DNA of 33,067 bases from Spirochaetota bacterium (GCA_016928865.1 JAFGJX010000101.1:1-33067); one strand, 5' to 3'; counted from the stretch's first letter, positions 8,593-16,805 are shown. The notes: generated from the sequence alone by a model not told the origin. Translations and numbers: made by a program.

Positions 8593-9182
8593 CCCCCCTC
8601 CTCCGCGGTCAGAGCGGCGACCGCGCTTTTCCCGAATTCATAGGCCCGGTCCAGCTCCTCCGGGCTCTCGAGTATCGATCCCTTCTGCTCCGCCTTGAAA
8701 AAAGCGGCGCCATTGTACGACATATCCAGCGCGTCAAAAAAGTATTTCACCGTGAGCTCGCTTCCCCTGAACTGTTCCGGGCCGAGGGTCGCGGCCGCCA
8801 TCACCAGGTAGCCGGCGCCCCCCGCGCGGCGCTTTCGCTCGGACGCCGTCTTCGTGATCATGCGCCGTCTCCACAGCGCCTGGGCACGGTCGATAAACGC
8901 CTTCGTCTGGGAGCTCGGGCCTAGAAAAAACACCGGCGATGCGAGGAAAATCACGCGCGATTCCACCAGCTTCAGGTACGCCTCCTGCATGTCGTCCCGG
9001 ACTATGCACACACCGGTTTCATCGCACCCGCCGCATTCAACACAGCCTGAAAAGACCATGTCGCGCACGTATATGCGCGATAGTTCGCCGCCTGCAGATG
9101 CGGCGCCGTCAAGGACGCGATCGAGGAGCAGGTCTGTGTTTCCTCCCTTTCGCGGGCTCCCGTATATCCCGAGAACATTCAA
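8589..9182 (-). CDS. Iron-sulfur flavoprotein / NADPH-dependent FMN reductase family protein
   Basis: Flavodoxin-like electron-transfer protein of anaerobes. The N-terminus NVLGIYGSPRKGGNTDLLL is the FMN phosphate-binding loop. Cys47, 50, 53 and 59 in GCVECGGCDETGVC give the C-x2-C-x2-C-x5-C pattern of the iron-sulfur flavoprotein (Isf) family, expected to bind a 4Fe-4S cluster beside FMN. The 197-residue length fits. The start is a TTG at 9182 with AGGGGG 7 bases upstream. An ATG 4 bases inside is out of frame. It is the first gene of a two-gene unit with panE. The physiological partner is unknown; related proteins deal with oxygen or peroxide stress or accept electrons from ferredoxin. Confidence 0.85.
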   Translation of the reverse strand: MNVLGIYGSPRKGGNTDLLLDRVLDGAASAGGELSRIYVRDMVFSGCVECGGCDETGVCIVRDDMQEAYLKLVESRVIFLASPVFFLGPSSQTKAFIDRAQALWRRRMITKTASERKRRAGGAGYLVMAAATLGPEQFRGSELTVKYFFDALDMSYNGAAFFKAEQKGSILESPEELDRAYEFGKSAVAALTAEEGG

Positions 9183-9419
9183 TAAATTACCCCCTGTCCC
9201 CCGTAGGGGGCACGAGAGATGTTGATTTTTTCATTCAATAAATTCATCAACTCTTCAGGCTGTTCAACACCTAACTGTCATTGCCTGTAATCAATTATAA
9301 TCATAAAATTATTATAGCAACTCATGTATTCGTTTCAATCATTATTTAAATAATAAAGGTGCAATATAACAAAATGCCGTTTCCCCCCATGCCCCTTGCT
9401 GGAGCAGGGGGTTTCTTGA

Positions 9420-9449
9420 TATATTTCTTGACAATTGTCAAGAAATATA
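9420..9449. promoter_or_regulatory. 30-bp perfect palindrome, probable operator
   Basis: Bases 9420-9449 read identically on both strands, with the core TTGACAATTGTCAA at 9428-9441 and centre between 9434 and 9435. It covers a -35 box, so a dimeric repressor bound here would block transcription of the zinc-ribbon gene unit. The core resembles MarR-type operator symmetry, but no such regulator gene is in the window. Confidence 0.75.
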
Positions 9450-9456
9450 GTATTTT
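9428..9456 (+). promoter_or_regulatory. Sigma-70-like promoter embedded in the palindrome
   Basis: TTGACA (9428-9433) matches the -35 consensus exactly, and TATTTT (9451-9456) is a fair -10 box at a 17-base spacing. The predicted transcript starts about 25 bases before the small open frame at 9488. Confidence 0.6.
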
Positions 9457-9487
9457 AGATTATACTTATACTTTACTGGTGCCCGTC

Positions 9488-9580
9488 ATGTCAAACGAAA
9501 TCCCGGTTTCAGAATCATCAGCACCGGCCATAAACTACATTGCGTGTATAGCCGATAGTTATCGGCAGAAGGCGCCATAA
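9488..9580 (+). CDS. Possible 30-residue leader peptide
   Basis: A short frame MSNEIPVSESSAPAINYIAC... of 30 residues starts at the ATG at 9488. Its TAA stop (9578-9580) shares its last base with the ATG of the next gene, a TAATG arrangement that favours translational coupling. Its ribosome site is weak and no family is recognised. It may be a real leader peptide or only untranslated leader. Confidence 0.3.
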   Translation: MSNEIPVSESSAPAINYIACIADSYRQKAP

Positions 9581-10176
9581 TGGACAGGACAATATGTCCC
9601 GGCCAGGATACCCGCTACTGGCGGCCTGGCGATATATTCAACGTACCCTGCGGGTCATGCGGCGCATCCATCGAATTCTTCAAGGACGATGCGGTCCGTC
9701 GCTGTTCCCGGTGCGGCGCGCGGGTGCGGAACCCGCGCCTTTCAACAGGATGCGCGCAATGGTGCAGGCATGCAAAGGAATGCCTGGGGTACGATCCTTC
9801 CGGAGCAGCCGCAGGCGGCGGTGCCCCTGCGACACGACTCTCGATAGAGAGGGCCATCATCGACGCCATTAAAAAGGAGTTCGGGGACACGGGAGAGGCA
9901 ACAGCACGGGCGCTCGCCGCCCTTGACAGGGCGCGCCCGCTCATGATGGGAACAGCGGCAAAACCGGGAGTGGTCATTCCAGCGGTGTTGCTCATTCCCG
10001 CTTTCAAGAACTGCGACGGCGCACATTCAACGCCGGTTGAATCAATAATGAAGGAGGCCGGCGTTGAGCGATGCGACTTCGAGGATGCATGCGCAATTAT
10101 ACACGCCCATCACGCCGGAACCTTTATCGATACTCCGGAATTCAGGATCGTTGCTGAATCGTACGCAGGTGATTGA
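9580..10176 (+). CDS. Zinc-ribbon protein with degenerate HD-like C-terminal domain
   Basis: The 198-residue protein has an N-terminal cysteine module: CGSCG and CSRCGAR (about residues 24-50) form a zinc ribbon, followed by a second group GCAQWCRHAKECLGYDP. I recall this arrangement in anaerobe proteins where the ribbon precedes an HD-domain phosphohydrolase. Here the following part (about 90-198) keeps the helical outline and an IHAHHAG segment with FIDTPEFRIV. However, the expected LLHD(I) metal dyad reads LLIPAF, so phosphohydrolase activity is doubtful. AGAAGG lies 8 bases before the start. It is the main gene behind the palindromic promoter. Role unknown; a metal- or redox-sensing accessory function is possible. 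Confidence 0.7.
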   Translation: MDRTICPGQDTRYWRPGDIFNVPCGSCGASIEFFKDDAVRRCSRCGARVRNPRLSTGCAQWCRHAKECLGYDPSGAAAGGGAPATRLSIERAIIDAIKKEFGDTGEATARALAALDRARPLMMGTAAKPGVVIPAVLLIPAFKNCDGAHSTPVESIMKEAGVERCDFEDACAIIHAHHAGTFIDTPEFRIVAESYAGD

Positions 10177-10206
10177 ACCGAATATGATGTGCCAGTTCAG
10201 TACCGG

Positions 10207-11013
10207 TTAAAAAGCCATGCCCACCGCCAGCCCGCCGGGACAGGTGGTCAGATACCACCGGTCGTCATATTCATCGCCATACGCCGCTCCCTGCTCGCCG
10301 TAATAACGTCTCCGGTACTCCCGCCAGTCTTTGATCGCCCGTGTCGGCTGTGTCCATATGGTCGCTTCGAACACGGCCATGCCGGAAAAGAAACTGATAA
10401 GCGCGTCTTTCCAGGGGTCCTTGCCGGCCTGGCACTGCCATATAATGATACTGCCGGCGCCGTTGACGGCGATACCCATCAGGTGCTTCCACCAGGCCCT
10501 GCCCATCTTCTCTTTCTTAGCGCATTTTTCCAGAATGCGCTCCGCCTCGGCAAGCTTCCTCGATATCTCTTCAGGACTCCCCTCCGGCATGTTCGCGAGC
10601 TTTCCCGCGGCATAGGCCGGGGTGAAGGGCATGACAAGGAGCAGCCCGAGCGAAAGCGTGCTCTTCGTGCCGCCGACCAGGTAGTTTACCCACTGTTCCT
10701 TTCTGGGGAAGGTTGAACTGTTGTCGATATTGAAGTCGTCCTTGATGCGATCGAGCCTGCTGAAATGCTCGTTATGGTTCCATGCCGCACCGGCGAGGGC
10801 ATACTGCCCCGCCGTCAGGCCGGCATACCCCGCGATCCAGAGGCCCCACCATATCCTGGCGTTTTTCTGCCCCTCAATGAGCGATTTCTCGATATAATCT
10901 ATCCGCTCCTTAGCCGCAACGCCCTTAACGGCCGCAGCCTGTTGTGCCGCGATCGGCGCAGCGCAGAGAATACATGCCATCATCAGCGAGCAAAATAGCG
11001 TTCCTTTTTTCAT
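10207..11013 (-). CDS. Exported protein of unknown function with hydrophobic segments
   Basis: I do not recognise this 268-residue protein. It begins MKKGTLFCSLMMACILCAAP followed by IAAQQ, a clear Sec signal peptide with a cleavage site near AAQQ. The ATG at 11013 is chosen because GGGGGAGGAATTTC precedes it; an in-frame extension to 11085 would bury the signal sequence. After a charged stretch come aromatic and hydrophobic segments around WWGLWIAGYAGLTAGQYALA and STLSLGLLLVMPFTPAYA, then a charged helix and IAVNGAGSIIIW. It may be an outer- or inner-membrane associated protein. Neighbours on both sides are unrelated, and the gene ends 30 bases from the convergent zinc-ribbon gene. Confidence 0.75.
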   Translation of the reverse strand: MKKGTLFCSLMMACILCAAPIAAQQAAAVKGVAAKERIDYIEKSLIEGQKNARIWWGLWIAGYAGLTAGQYALAGAAWNHNEHFSRLDRIKDDFNIDNSSTFPRKEQWVNYLVGGTKSTLSLGLLLVMPFTPAYAAGKLANMPEGSPEEISRKLAEAERILEKCAKKEKMGRAWWKHLMGIAVNGAGSIIIWQCQAGKDPWKDALISFFSGMAVFEATIWTQPTRAIKDWREYRRRYYGEQGAAYGDEYDDRWYLTTCPGGLAVGMAF

Positions 11014-11320
11014 GAAATTCCTCCCCCTTCTGGATGATATCCTGCAGCATGCCCGCGATCGTCTCGTTCGCTTTCCAGGCTTCAATTCGGCGCGGAAAGC
11101 ATGTGTGACAAAAAAGCTGCGGGTTTACTCCATGACGGATTATTGTAGACTACAACCGTCCTCACGTCCTGTCAAATTCAATTTCAAATTGTTTTTGCCG
11201 ACAGCCCGCCCGGCGCCATCTGTGGATATAAAAAGACCGGGAAAAGGCTTCCGTCCATCCCGGTCTCCATCCAGTTCGTTTGCCCGCCCGTAACTCCCTT
11301 CTCACAGGGGAACAGGAGCA
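11014..11320. other. Intergenic region
   Basis: These 307 bases hold the terminator of the acetate operon (11226-11266) and presumably the promoter of the exported-protein gene. No gene is supported here. Confidence 0.6.
11226..11266 (-). terminator. Rho-independent terminator of the CoA/acetate operon
   Basis: On the minus strand a 9-bp stem AGACCGGGA / TCCCGGTCT (11258-11266 and 11234-11242 on the plus strand) with a 15-base loop is followed by TTTTTATA. It lies 55 bases after the stop of the DRTGG gene at 11321. Confidence 0.88.
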
Positions 11321-12358
11321 TTATCCGATAATCTTATCCATGTCGCAATAATCCCTCACCAGCTGCTCAAGGTATTTGAACTTTTCACCGCCGTCATGGG
11401 TAAGCAGGGCCTCGAATGCGTCCATCTGCCGCGCGACCTCGTAGGTGTCATAGGGCACAAGGAGGAGCGGAATCTTCTTCTCGCCCGCCTTGCTGATGAT
11501 ATTGGGAGGCGGCACTATGTTGTTGGTAAGAATAATCCCGACCGTATCGCTCTCCAGTGCGGCGATAATCATGTCATTCCGGTCGCCGCTCGTTATAAGG
11601 AGCTTGTCTTCCTTGTTGAAGACCGGGTTCCTGAGGGACTCTTCCGTCGACATGGCGCCCACGAAAATGTGGCGCACCACGTTGGCAAGGCCTTCCTCCC
11701 CGGCTATGACCCGCGCCAGAAACCTGTCCGCGAGCGAATTCATGGTGAAGTTCGTAAGCTGGGCCTTGTACGGAATTACGCCGAGCACCGGCACCTTCAT
11801 CTCGTTGATCGCGGGGAGGAAGCTGTTCTTGAAATCATCGGCGTCCTGCACCTTGTTCACGATCACGCCGCCGAAATCGACTTTCGACAGGTCTATCGAC
11901 TCATGCAGAAAACGCACGTCGTCGGAGACCCGGTCGCCGTCGCCGCTGACGACCACGATGATCCGCGCGTCGAGATAACGCGCCATCGACAGGGAATCAA
12001 GATGTACCGACGCGCCCCATGCGAGATCTCGTCCCCCTTCGATAAAAAGAACATCACGCCCCGCGCCGATCGTCTCCGCCATGTTTTTCAGCATCTCCTG
12101 TACTCCCTTCTCGTCATATTTAAACCTGAGTTTGGAGTGGGTGAATCCCAGCGAGATGCTGTCCGGCTCCGCGTCGATGCCCAGTATCTTCAGGAGGACC
12201 ATCGCGTCATGGTCCACGTTTTTCTTTCGCTTGTACACGAGTCGGTCGCCCAGCGGCTTGATGTATCCGTATTTTTTCTGCACCGCCGCAGAAATACCGG
12301 CTATGATGCTCGTCTTGCCCGCACCCTCCCGCGTCGATGCAATCAGTATCTTCTTCAT
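11321..12358 (-). CDS. BioD-like P-loop / DRTGG-domain protein (phosphotransacetylase N-terminal-like)
   Basis: The 345-residue protein starts MKKILIASTREGAGKTSIIA, a Walker A loop of the dethiobiotin-synthetase-like (AAA_26) fold. The middle part holds the DVLFIEGGRDLAWG and GVIVNKV segments. The C-terminal third (about 215-320) is a DRTGG domain, with LLITSGDRNDMIIAAL. The same two domains form the regulatory N-terminus of long phosphotransacetylases such as E. coli Pta, but here no phosphotransacetylase catalytic domain follows. It lies 11 bases after the ADP-forming acetate-CoA ligase gene, whose stop overlaps its ribosome site (GGAGGG). I infer a nucleotide- or acyl-CoA-sensing regulator of acetate metabolism. 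Confidence 0.85.
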   Translation of the reverse strand: MKKILIASTREGAGKTSIIAGISAAVQKKYGYIKPLGDRLVYKRKKNVDHDAMVLLKILGIDAEPDSISLGFTHSKLRFKYDEKGVQEMLKNMAETIGAGRDVLFIEGGRDLAWGASVHLDSLSMARYLDARIIVVVSGDGDRVSDDVRFLHESIDLSKVDFGGVIVNKVQDADDFKNSFLPAINEMKVPVLGVIPYKAQLTNFTMNSLADRFLARVIAGEEGLANVVRHIFVGAMSTEESLRNPVFNKEDKLLITSGDRNDMIIAALESDTVGIILTNNIVPPPNIISKAGEKKIPLLLVPYDTYEVARQMDAFEALLTHDGGEKFKYLEQLVRDYCDMDKIIG

Positions 12359-12369
12359 CTCATCCCTCC

Positions 12370-14484
12370 TCAGCCTGAAATTAATATGCGGCTGTCGACC
12401 GCCTTGTGTCCCCGCTTCTGTTCGTACACGACCACGGGGTTGATTTCAATATCTGTGATCCGCGGGCACTTCCTGATAACGGTGCCCACCTTTATGAGCG
12501 CGTCGATGAGCCCCTCGATATCCTTGCGCGGCTCACCGCGCACGCCGAGCAGGAGCGGGAAGGACCGCAGTTCCTTCAGCATCTTCATCGCCTCGGCGCG
12601 GTTAAAGGGATATCCCCTGAACGCCACGTCCTTCATGACCTCCACATAGATCCCCCCGAACCCGCACATAACGATGGGTCCGAACGACGCGTCGCGCCTC
12701 GCGCCAACGATAATCTCGGTGCCCTTTGACACCATCTCGCATATCTCGATCCCGTCGATGTGCGCGTCATGCTTGTACGCCTGGCAATTCTTGATTATGG
12801 CCTCGTAGGCGTCCATCACCTCATCGCCATTCTGGATATCGAGCGCCACGCCGCCCGCGTCGCTTTTATGCAGTATGTCCTTTGAAACGATCTTCATTAC
12901 CAGGGGATAGCCGATCTCCCCGGCGATCTGCACCGCCTGTTCGATTGAACGGGCAATCCTGTTCTGCGGAATGCTTACCCCCGCGGCCCGCATCACCGCA
13001 GACCCCTCGTTCGCGAGGAGAAACGTCCTTTTTTCAGCAAGCGCCCCGTCGATGATGCTATCGATGGCCGCGACATCGATATCGGCCTCCTCTTCCGTTC
13101 CCGTCTTTTCACTCCGCGACCGCTCGAATCGGTACAGCATGCCCAGACAGGAGACAGCCTGATACACGTCGCCGTATACCGGCACGTTGTCGTGCCGCAG
13201 CTTCACGATGGCGTCTTCGACCGCTGTTCCGCCCACGATGGCGTAGCAGACCGGCTTGCCCGCACCGAGGTGCTTCTGGTAGGTCGCCTTGATCATGGGC
13301 ACCAGGTCCGCCGACTCGAATGTCGCCGTCTCACAGTACAGGGCGATGGTCGAATCGATCCCCTTGTTTGCCGTGGGGACCGATAGCGCCAGGTCGTAAT
13401 CTTTCGCCTTGGCGCCGCCGGTCAGGTCCACCGGGTTCTTGGTCGAACCGAAGGAGGGGACCACCGGATCAAAGGCTCGCTTCAACTCCGCCTGGTCATC
13501 GTACAGGTCGATGCCATATCGCTCGCACGCGTCAGTGGCCATGACGCCCACGCCTCCGCCGTTGGTGATAATGACGCTCTTGTTGCCCTTGGGCTTCGGG
13601 GTAAAAGCGAGGAATTTGCACCAGTTGAACGCCTCGTCGATGCTGTCGGCCCGTATGACGCCGCACTGCTTCATAATCGCATCGAATATATTGTCGGAGC
13701 CCGCCAGGGAGCCGGTGTGTGAAGCGGCCGCCATCGCGCCCCGTTTGGAGCGGCCCGACTTGATAACCACCACCGGCTTTTTGTCCGTGGTACGCATCAG
13801 GGTGCTGATAAGCCTCTCGCCGTTTTTCACGCCCTCGATGTACATCAGGATGACCCTGGTGTCGTCATTCTTGATCAGGTACTCGAGCAGGTCCGCCTCG
13901 TCTATATCGCATTTATTGCCGATCGACACGATAGCCGACAGGCCGATGTTCTCCACCGCTGTCTTGCCGATGAGCGCAATGCCGAGCGCGCCGCTCTGGG
14001 TAAGGATCGCCACGTGGCCCGGCAGCACCGTCCCCGCCGAAAAGGTTGAGTTAAGGCTCGCCGGGGCGGAATAGAGACCGAAGATGTTCGGCCCGAGCAC
14101 CCGCATCCCGTGCTCGCGCGCCACGGCGACGATTTTTCTCTCCTCCTCCGCGTTCCCGGTCTCGGAAAACCCGGACGTGATGATCTGCATGAACTTCACG
14201 CCCTTCTTCGCGCACCTGGTCACCGAATCGAGCACATGCTTCGCCGGTATGACGACGGAGGCAACATCAATGTCGCCCTCGATATCCTCAATGTTCTGAT
14301 AGACCCTGTTCCCGAGGATATCTCCTCCCTGCGGATTGACCGGGTAGATCTTCCCCGCGTATCCGCCGGAGACTATATTGTTCATGATCTTGTAGCCGAT
14401 CTTTTCAGTATCGTGCGAAGCACCGATGACCGCAAAGCTTTTCGGCTCAAAAAGTGTTCTGATGTCGCTACTTTTTTTTACCAT
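12370..14484 (-). CDS. Acetate-CoA ligase (ADP-forming), fused alpha and beta domains
   Basis: Converts acetyl-CoA (or other acyl-CoA), ADP and phosphate to the acid, CoA and ATP: substrate-level energy conservation at the end of fermentation. The 704-residue protein has a CoA-binding domain (LFEPKSFAVIGASHDTEKIG), a succinyl-CoA-ligase-like domain with the phosphohistidine motif AASHTGSLAG (His256), a linker, and a C-terminal ATP-grasp domain (KIVSKDILHKSDAGGVALDI; IEINPVVVY). All parts are present, so it should be active. The ATG at 14484 is preferred, although TTG at 14496 and GTG at 14493 are also in frame; none has a strong ribosome site. It overlaps the upstream CoA-transferase gene by 17 bases, suggesting coupled translation. 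Acyl range is unknown. Confidence 0.92.
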   Translation of the reverse strand: MVKKSSDIRTLFEPKSFAVIGASHDTEKIGYKIMNNIVSGGYAGKIYPVNPQGGDILGNRVYQNIEDIEGDIDVASVVIPAKHVLDSVTRCAKKGVKFMQIITSGFSETGNAEEERKIVAVAREHGMRVLGPNIFGLYSAPASLNSTFSAGTVLPGHVAILTQSGALGIALIGKTAVENIGLSAIVSIGNKCDIDEADLLEYLIKNDDTRVILMYIEGVKNGERLISTLMRTTDKKPVVVIKSGRSKRGAMAAASHTGSLAGSDNIFDAIMKQCGVIRADSIDEAFNWCKFLAFTPKPKGNKSVIITNGGGVGVMATDACERYGIDLYDDQAELKRAFDPVVPSFGSTKNPVDLTGGAKAKDYDLALSVPTANKGIDSTIALYCETATFESADLVPMIKATYQKHLGAGKPVCYAIVGGTAVEDAIVKLRHDNVPVYGDVYQAVSCLGMLYRFERSRSEKTGTEEEADIDVAAIDSIIDGALAEKRTFLLANEGSAVMRAAGVSIPQNRIARSIEQAVQIAGEIGYPLVMKIVSKDILHKSDAGGVALDIQNGDEVMDAYEAIIKNCQAYKHDAHIDGIEICEMVSKGTEIIVGARRDASFGPIVMCGFGGIYVEVMKDVAFRGYPFNRAEAMKMLKELRSFPLLLGVRGEPRKDIEGLIDALIKVGTVIRKCPRITDIEINPVVVYEQKRGHKAVDSRILISG

Positions 14485-16366
14485 TGCCCGCACCAAATGT
14501 TATAGTATATTCATATACGCCGTCCTCGATCTTCTTGTCAATATGATATCCCATTTTGTCAAAAAGATGAAGCATCGGCTTGTTCTCCCCAAGCACATCA
14601 GCAGTAAATCCCTGGAGCCCCTCGTTTTTCGCCAGGGCGGTTATATAATCCAGAAGCACCGTTCCGATGCCCCTTCCCTGGTACTCGTCACGCACCGCGA
14701 AAGCTATGTCCGCATAGTTCCTGTCTTCCCATTTAACATACTGGCCGATACCGACCACCATCTCGATATCGTTCTTGACGATACAGGCCAGTATCACGAT
14801 CTCGCGGGTATAATCGATCACCACGAATTTCTGCCGCATCTTGTGCGGCACGTCCTTGCGCGCGGTCATAAAGCGGCGCTGCAGGCTCTGGTCGGACAGC
14901 GAATAGAAAAAGTCCTTTATCAGGTCTTCATCGCTGATGCGCACCGGCCGCATGAACAGCTTGAACCCGGTTCTGGTGCGCCGGTGCGTTTCCAGCCGCT
15001 CGGGGTACACTCCCTTGTCCCCCGATATGAACGCCTGGTCTCGGTATATGAGCGTTAGCTTCCTGGCCTCTTCGATGAGCCATGGCCTGAACTTGGGGTG
15101 CGCGATCCCGATCAGGTCCATGGCACGCTCCCGTATATTCTTTCCGTGGATGTAGCAGATCCCATACTCGGTGACGATGTAATGGATATCGCCCCGGTTC
15201 AGCGTCACGCCTGTCCCGGTCTCCAGAAAAGGCACGATGCGGGACACCGCACCGTTTTGCGCCGTCGACTGCACCACCAGGATGCTCTTCCCGCCCCTGG
15301 AAAGAACCGCGCCGCGCATGAAGTCCGCGCTGCCCCCTATGCCGCTGTAAAAGGTGCTCCCGATCGACTCGGCCGTCGACTGGCCGGTGAGATCGACCTG
15401 GAGCGCGCTGTTGATGGCGACCATGTTCTCTATGCTCGCGATGACCATCGGATTGTTCGTGTAATCGATTGAGCGAAAATCGATGAGCGGGTTGTCGTTG
15501 ATGAACTGGTAGGTGGGCAGAGTCCCCATGCAGAAAGCCGCCACCGTCTTTCCCCGGTTGATGTTTTTCCTGCTGTTGTCGATGGTCCCCTTTTTGATAA
15601 GCTCCACCATTGAATCGGTGAGGAGCTCCGTGTGAATGCCGAGATGCCGCCTGTTCTTTAAATTGTAAAGGATGGCATTGGGAAGGCTTCCGTAGCCGAG
15701 CTGGATCGTATCGCCGTCATTGACGATGCGCGAGACATACCTTCCAATCTCCTGCCCCACGTCTCCCGGGACTTCCGGCGCATACTCGAGAAGCGGCTCG
15801 TCATGGTGGACGATGTAATCGATGTCCCTGATGTTGACAAACGTATCGCCGTGGACGCGGGGCATCTTCGCGTTGATCTGCGCGATTATGATCGAGGCGC
15901 TCTCGATCGCGGCCCTGGATATGTCCACGCTGATACCCAGGCTCACGAACCCGTTCTCGTCAGGGAGAGACGTCTGTATCAGGGCCACATCGATGTGTAT
16001 CCTTCCGCTGGCGATGAGGCCGGGAACGTTCGAGAGGAAGATCGGGGTATAATCGGCCAGACCGCTGTTCACCGATTTTCTGGTATTGTCCCCGATAAAG
16101 AAAGAATTGTGGCGGAAATTGTAATCGAACTGCTCGTCAGCGTATGGCGCGACCCCGAGCGACCACACATGCATCACCTGGGCTTCTGCAAAGGCCCTCG
16201 GGTTCGACGATACGTATTCTGCCAGCGCCTGAACAAGGTACTGCGGTTCACCGCAGCCGGTGCTGATGAATATCCTGTCGCCTCGCTGTATGCTGCTGAA
16301 GATATCCTCTTCCGAAGCGAATTTTTTCGGGTACTTCTTCTTCCATTTTTCAACAAGACTTGTCAA
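14468..16366 (-). CDS. Acetyl-CoA hydrolase/transferase family protein with C-terminal GNAT domain
   Basis: The first 430 residues are a family I CoA-transferase of the acetyl-CoA hydrolase / 4-hydroxybutyrate CoA-transferase type: GDRIFISTGCGEPQYL, QLGYGSLPNAIL and GIHTELLTD, whose Glu247 sits at the family's active-site position, then IASIENMVAINSALQVD and an Fe-independent GGSADFMRGA segment. Residues about 465-625 are a GNAT acetyltransferase domain with the acetyl-CoA loop RDEYQGRGIGTVLLDY. This fusion is known in anaerobes. The start is TTG at 16366 behind a strong AGGAGG 7 bases upstream. Together with the next two genes it forms an acyl-CoA/acetate unit. The GNAT part may sense or use acetyl-CoA, possibly by acetylating the ligase, which is inference. 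Confidence 0.9.
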   Translation of the reverse strand: MTSLVEKWKKKYPKKFASEEDIFSSIQRGDRIFISTGCGEPQYLVQALAEYVSSNPRAFAEAQVMHVWSLGVAPYADEQFDYNFRHNSFFIGDNTRKSVNSGLADYTPIFLSNVPGLIASGRIHIDVALIQTSLPDENGFVSLGISVDISRAAIESASIIIAQINAKMPRVHGDTFVNIRDIDYIVHHDEPLLEYAPEVPGDVGQEIGRYVSRIVNDGDTIQLGYGSLPNAILYNLKNRRHLGIHTELLTDSMVELIKKGTIDNSRKNINRGKTVAAFCMGTLPTYQFINDNPLIDFRSIDYTNNPMVIASIENMVAINSALQVDLTGQSTAESIGSTFYSGIGGSADFMRGAVLSRGGKSILVVQSTAQNGAVSRIVPFLETGTGVTLNRGDIHYIVTEYGICYIHGKNIRERAMDLIGIAHPKFRPWLIEEARKLTLIYRDQAFISGDKGVYPERLETHRRTRTGFKLFMRPVRISDEDLIKDFFYSLSDQSLQRRFMTARKDVPHKMRQKFVVIDYTREIVILACIVKNDIEMVVGIGQYVKWEDRNYADIAFAVRDEYQGRGIGTVLLDYITALAKNEGLQGFTADVLGENKPMLHLFDKMGYHIDKKIEDGVYEYTITFGAGNGKKK

Positions 16367-16427
16367 TCCGACTCCTCCTGTTTTCTCCCGGCGGCAGAGT
16401 ACCGAAAACCGCGCCCCGGCTCCGCGC

Positions 16428-16805
16428 CTACTTTTTATCCATCTCCTGTTTAACCAGCCTCAATATTTCGTCAATATCGTACGGTTTCTGCAGCGTTCCG
16501 CTGCAGCCGATCTCATGCACGTCAATATTCGACCCCGTCAGTGTGCCTATATCGCTCAGGAGATAGATGGGCACCTTCTTGTCCAGCTCCCTGATCTCAC
16601 GGACCAGTCGGATGCCTGCGTCTATCTTCTCCATCATTATATCACATATGATCATGGCCGGCTTTTGCTCCTTGAAGAGCCTTACGCCCTCTGCGCCGCT
16701 ACCCGCCGCCACGACCTGATATCCAACCGATTCGAGCATTGCCTTCAGCGAAGACAGGAAATCCGGATCATCATCAATTATCAGAATCGTGTTCCTGTTA
16801 CGCAT
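16428..16805 (-). CDS. Single-domain response regulator
   Basis: A 125-residue receiver domain without output domain. It shows ILIIDDDPDF (acidic pocket), phosphoacceptor Asp in MIICDIMMEK, the conserved Ser in IYLLSD, and Lys in TLQKPYD. The ATG at 16805 follows AAGGAGGAGG and is better than upstream in-frame codons. It is the last gene of the phosphorelay cluster, about 100 bases after the receiver-kinase gene. With no DNA-binding part it should act as a phosphotransfer intermediate or bind a protein target. It shares the D-x-MMEK motif with the first receiver of the cluster at 19976-20377, suggesting duplication. Confidence 0.9.
   Translation of the reverse strand: MRNRNTILIIDDDPDFLSSLKAMLESVGYQVVAAGSGAEGVRLFKEQKPAMIICDIMMEKIDAGIRLVREIRELDKKVPIYLLSDIGTLTGSNIDVHEIGCSGTLQKPYDIDEILRLVKQEMDKK

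Larger units (their letters stand above)
9183..9487. other. Regulatory intergenic region between divergent genes
   Basis: No gene is seen in these 305 bases. They hold a 13-base direct repeat, CATTCAATAAATT at 9176-9188 and 9232-9244, which flanks a CCCCC/GGGGG hairpin. There is also a 14-bp palindrome ATTATTTAAATAAT at 9341-9354, a CCCC/GGGG hairpin near 9389-9411, and the long palindrome and promoter described separately. Confidence 0.6.

Noticed and set aside
9389..9411. CCCC/GGGG hairpin as a plus-strand terminator
   Set aside because: No plus-strand gene ends nearby, the stem has a bulge and only a short T-run follows.
11396..12649. Long plus-strand open frame (417 codons) opposite the DRTGG gene and the ligase end
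   Set aside because: Spans two convincing minus-strand genes and shows no recognisable domain; a shadow frame.
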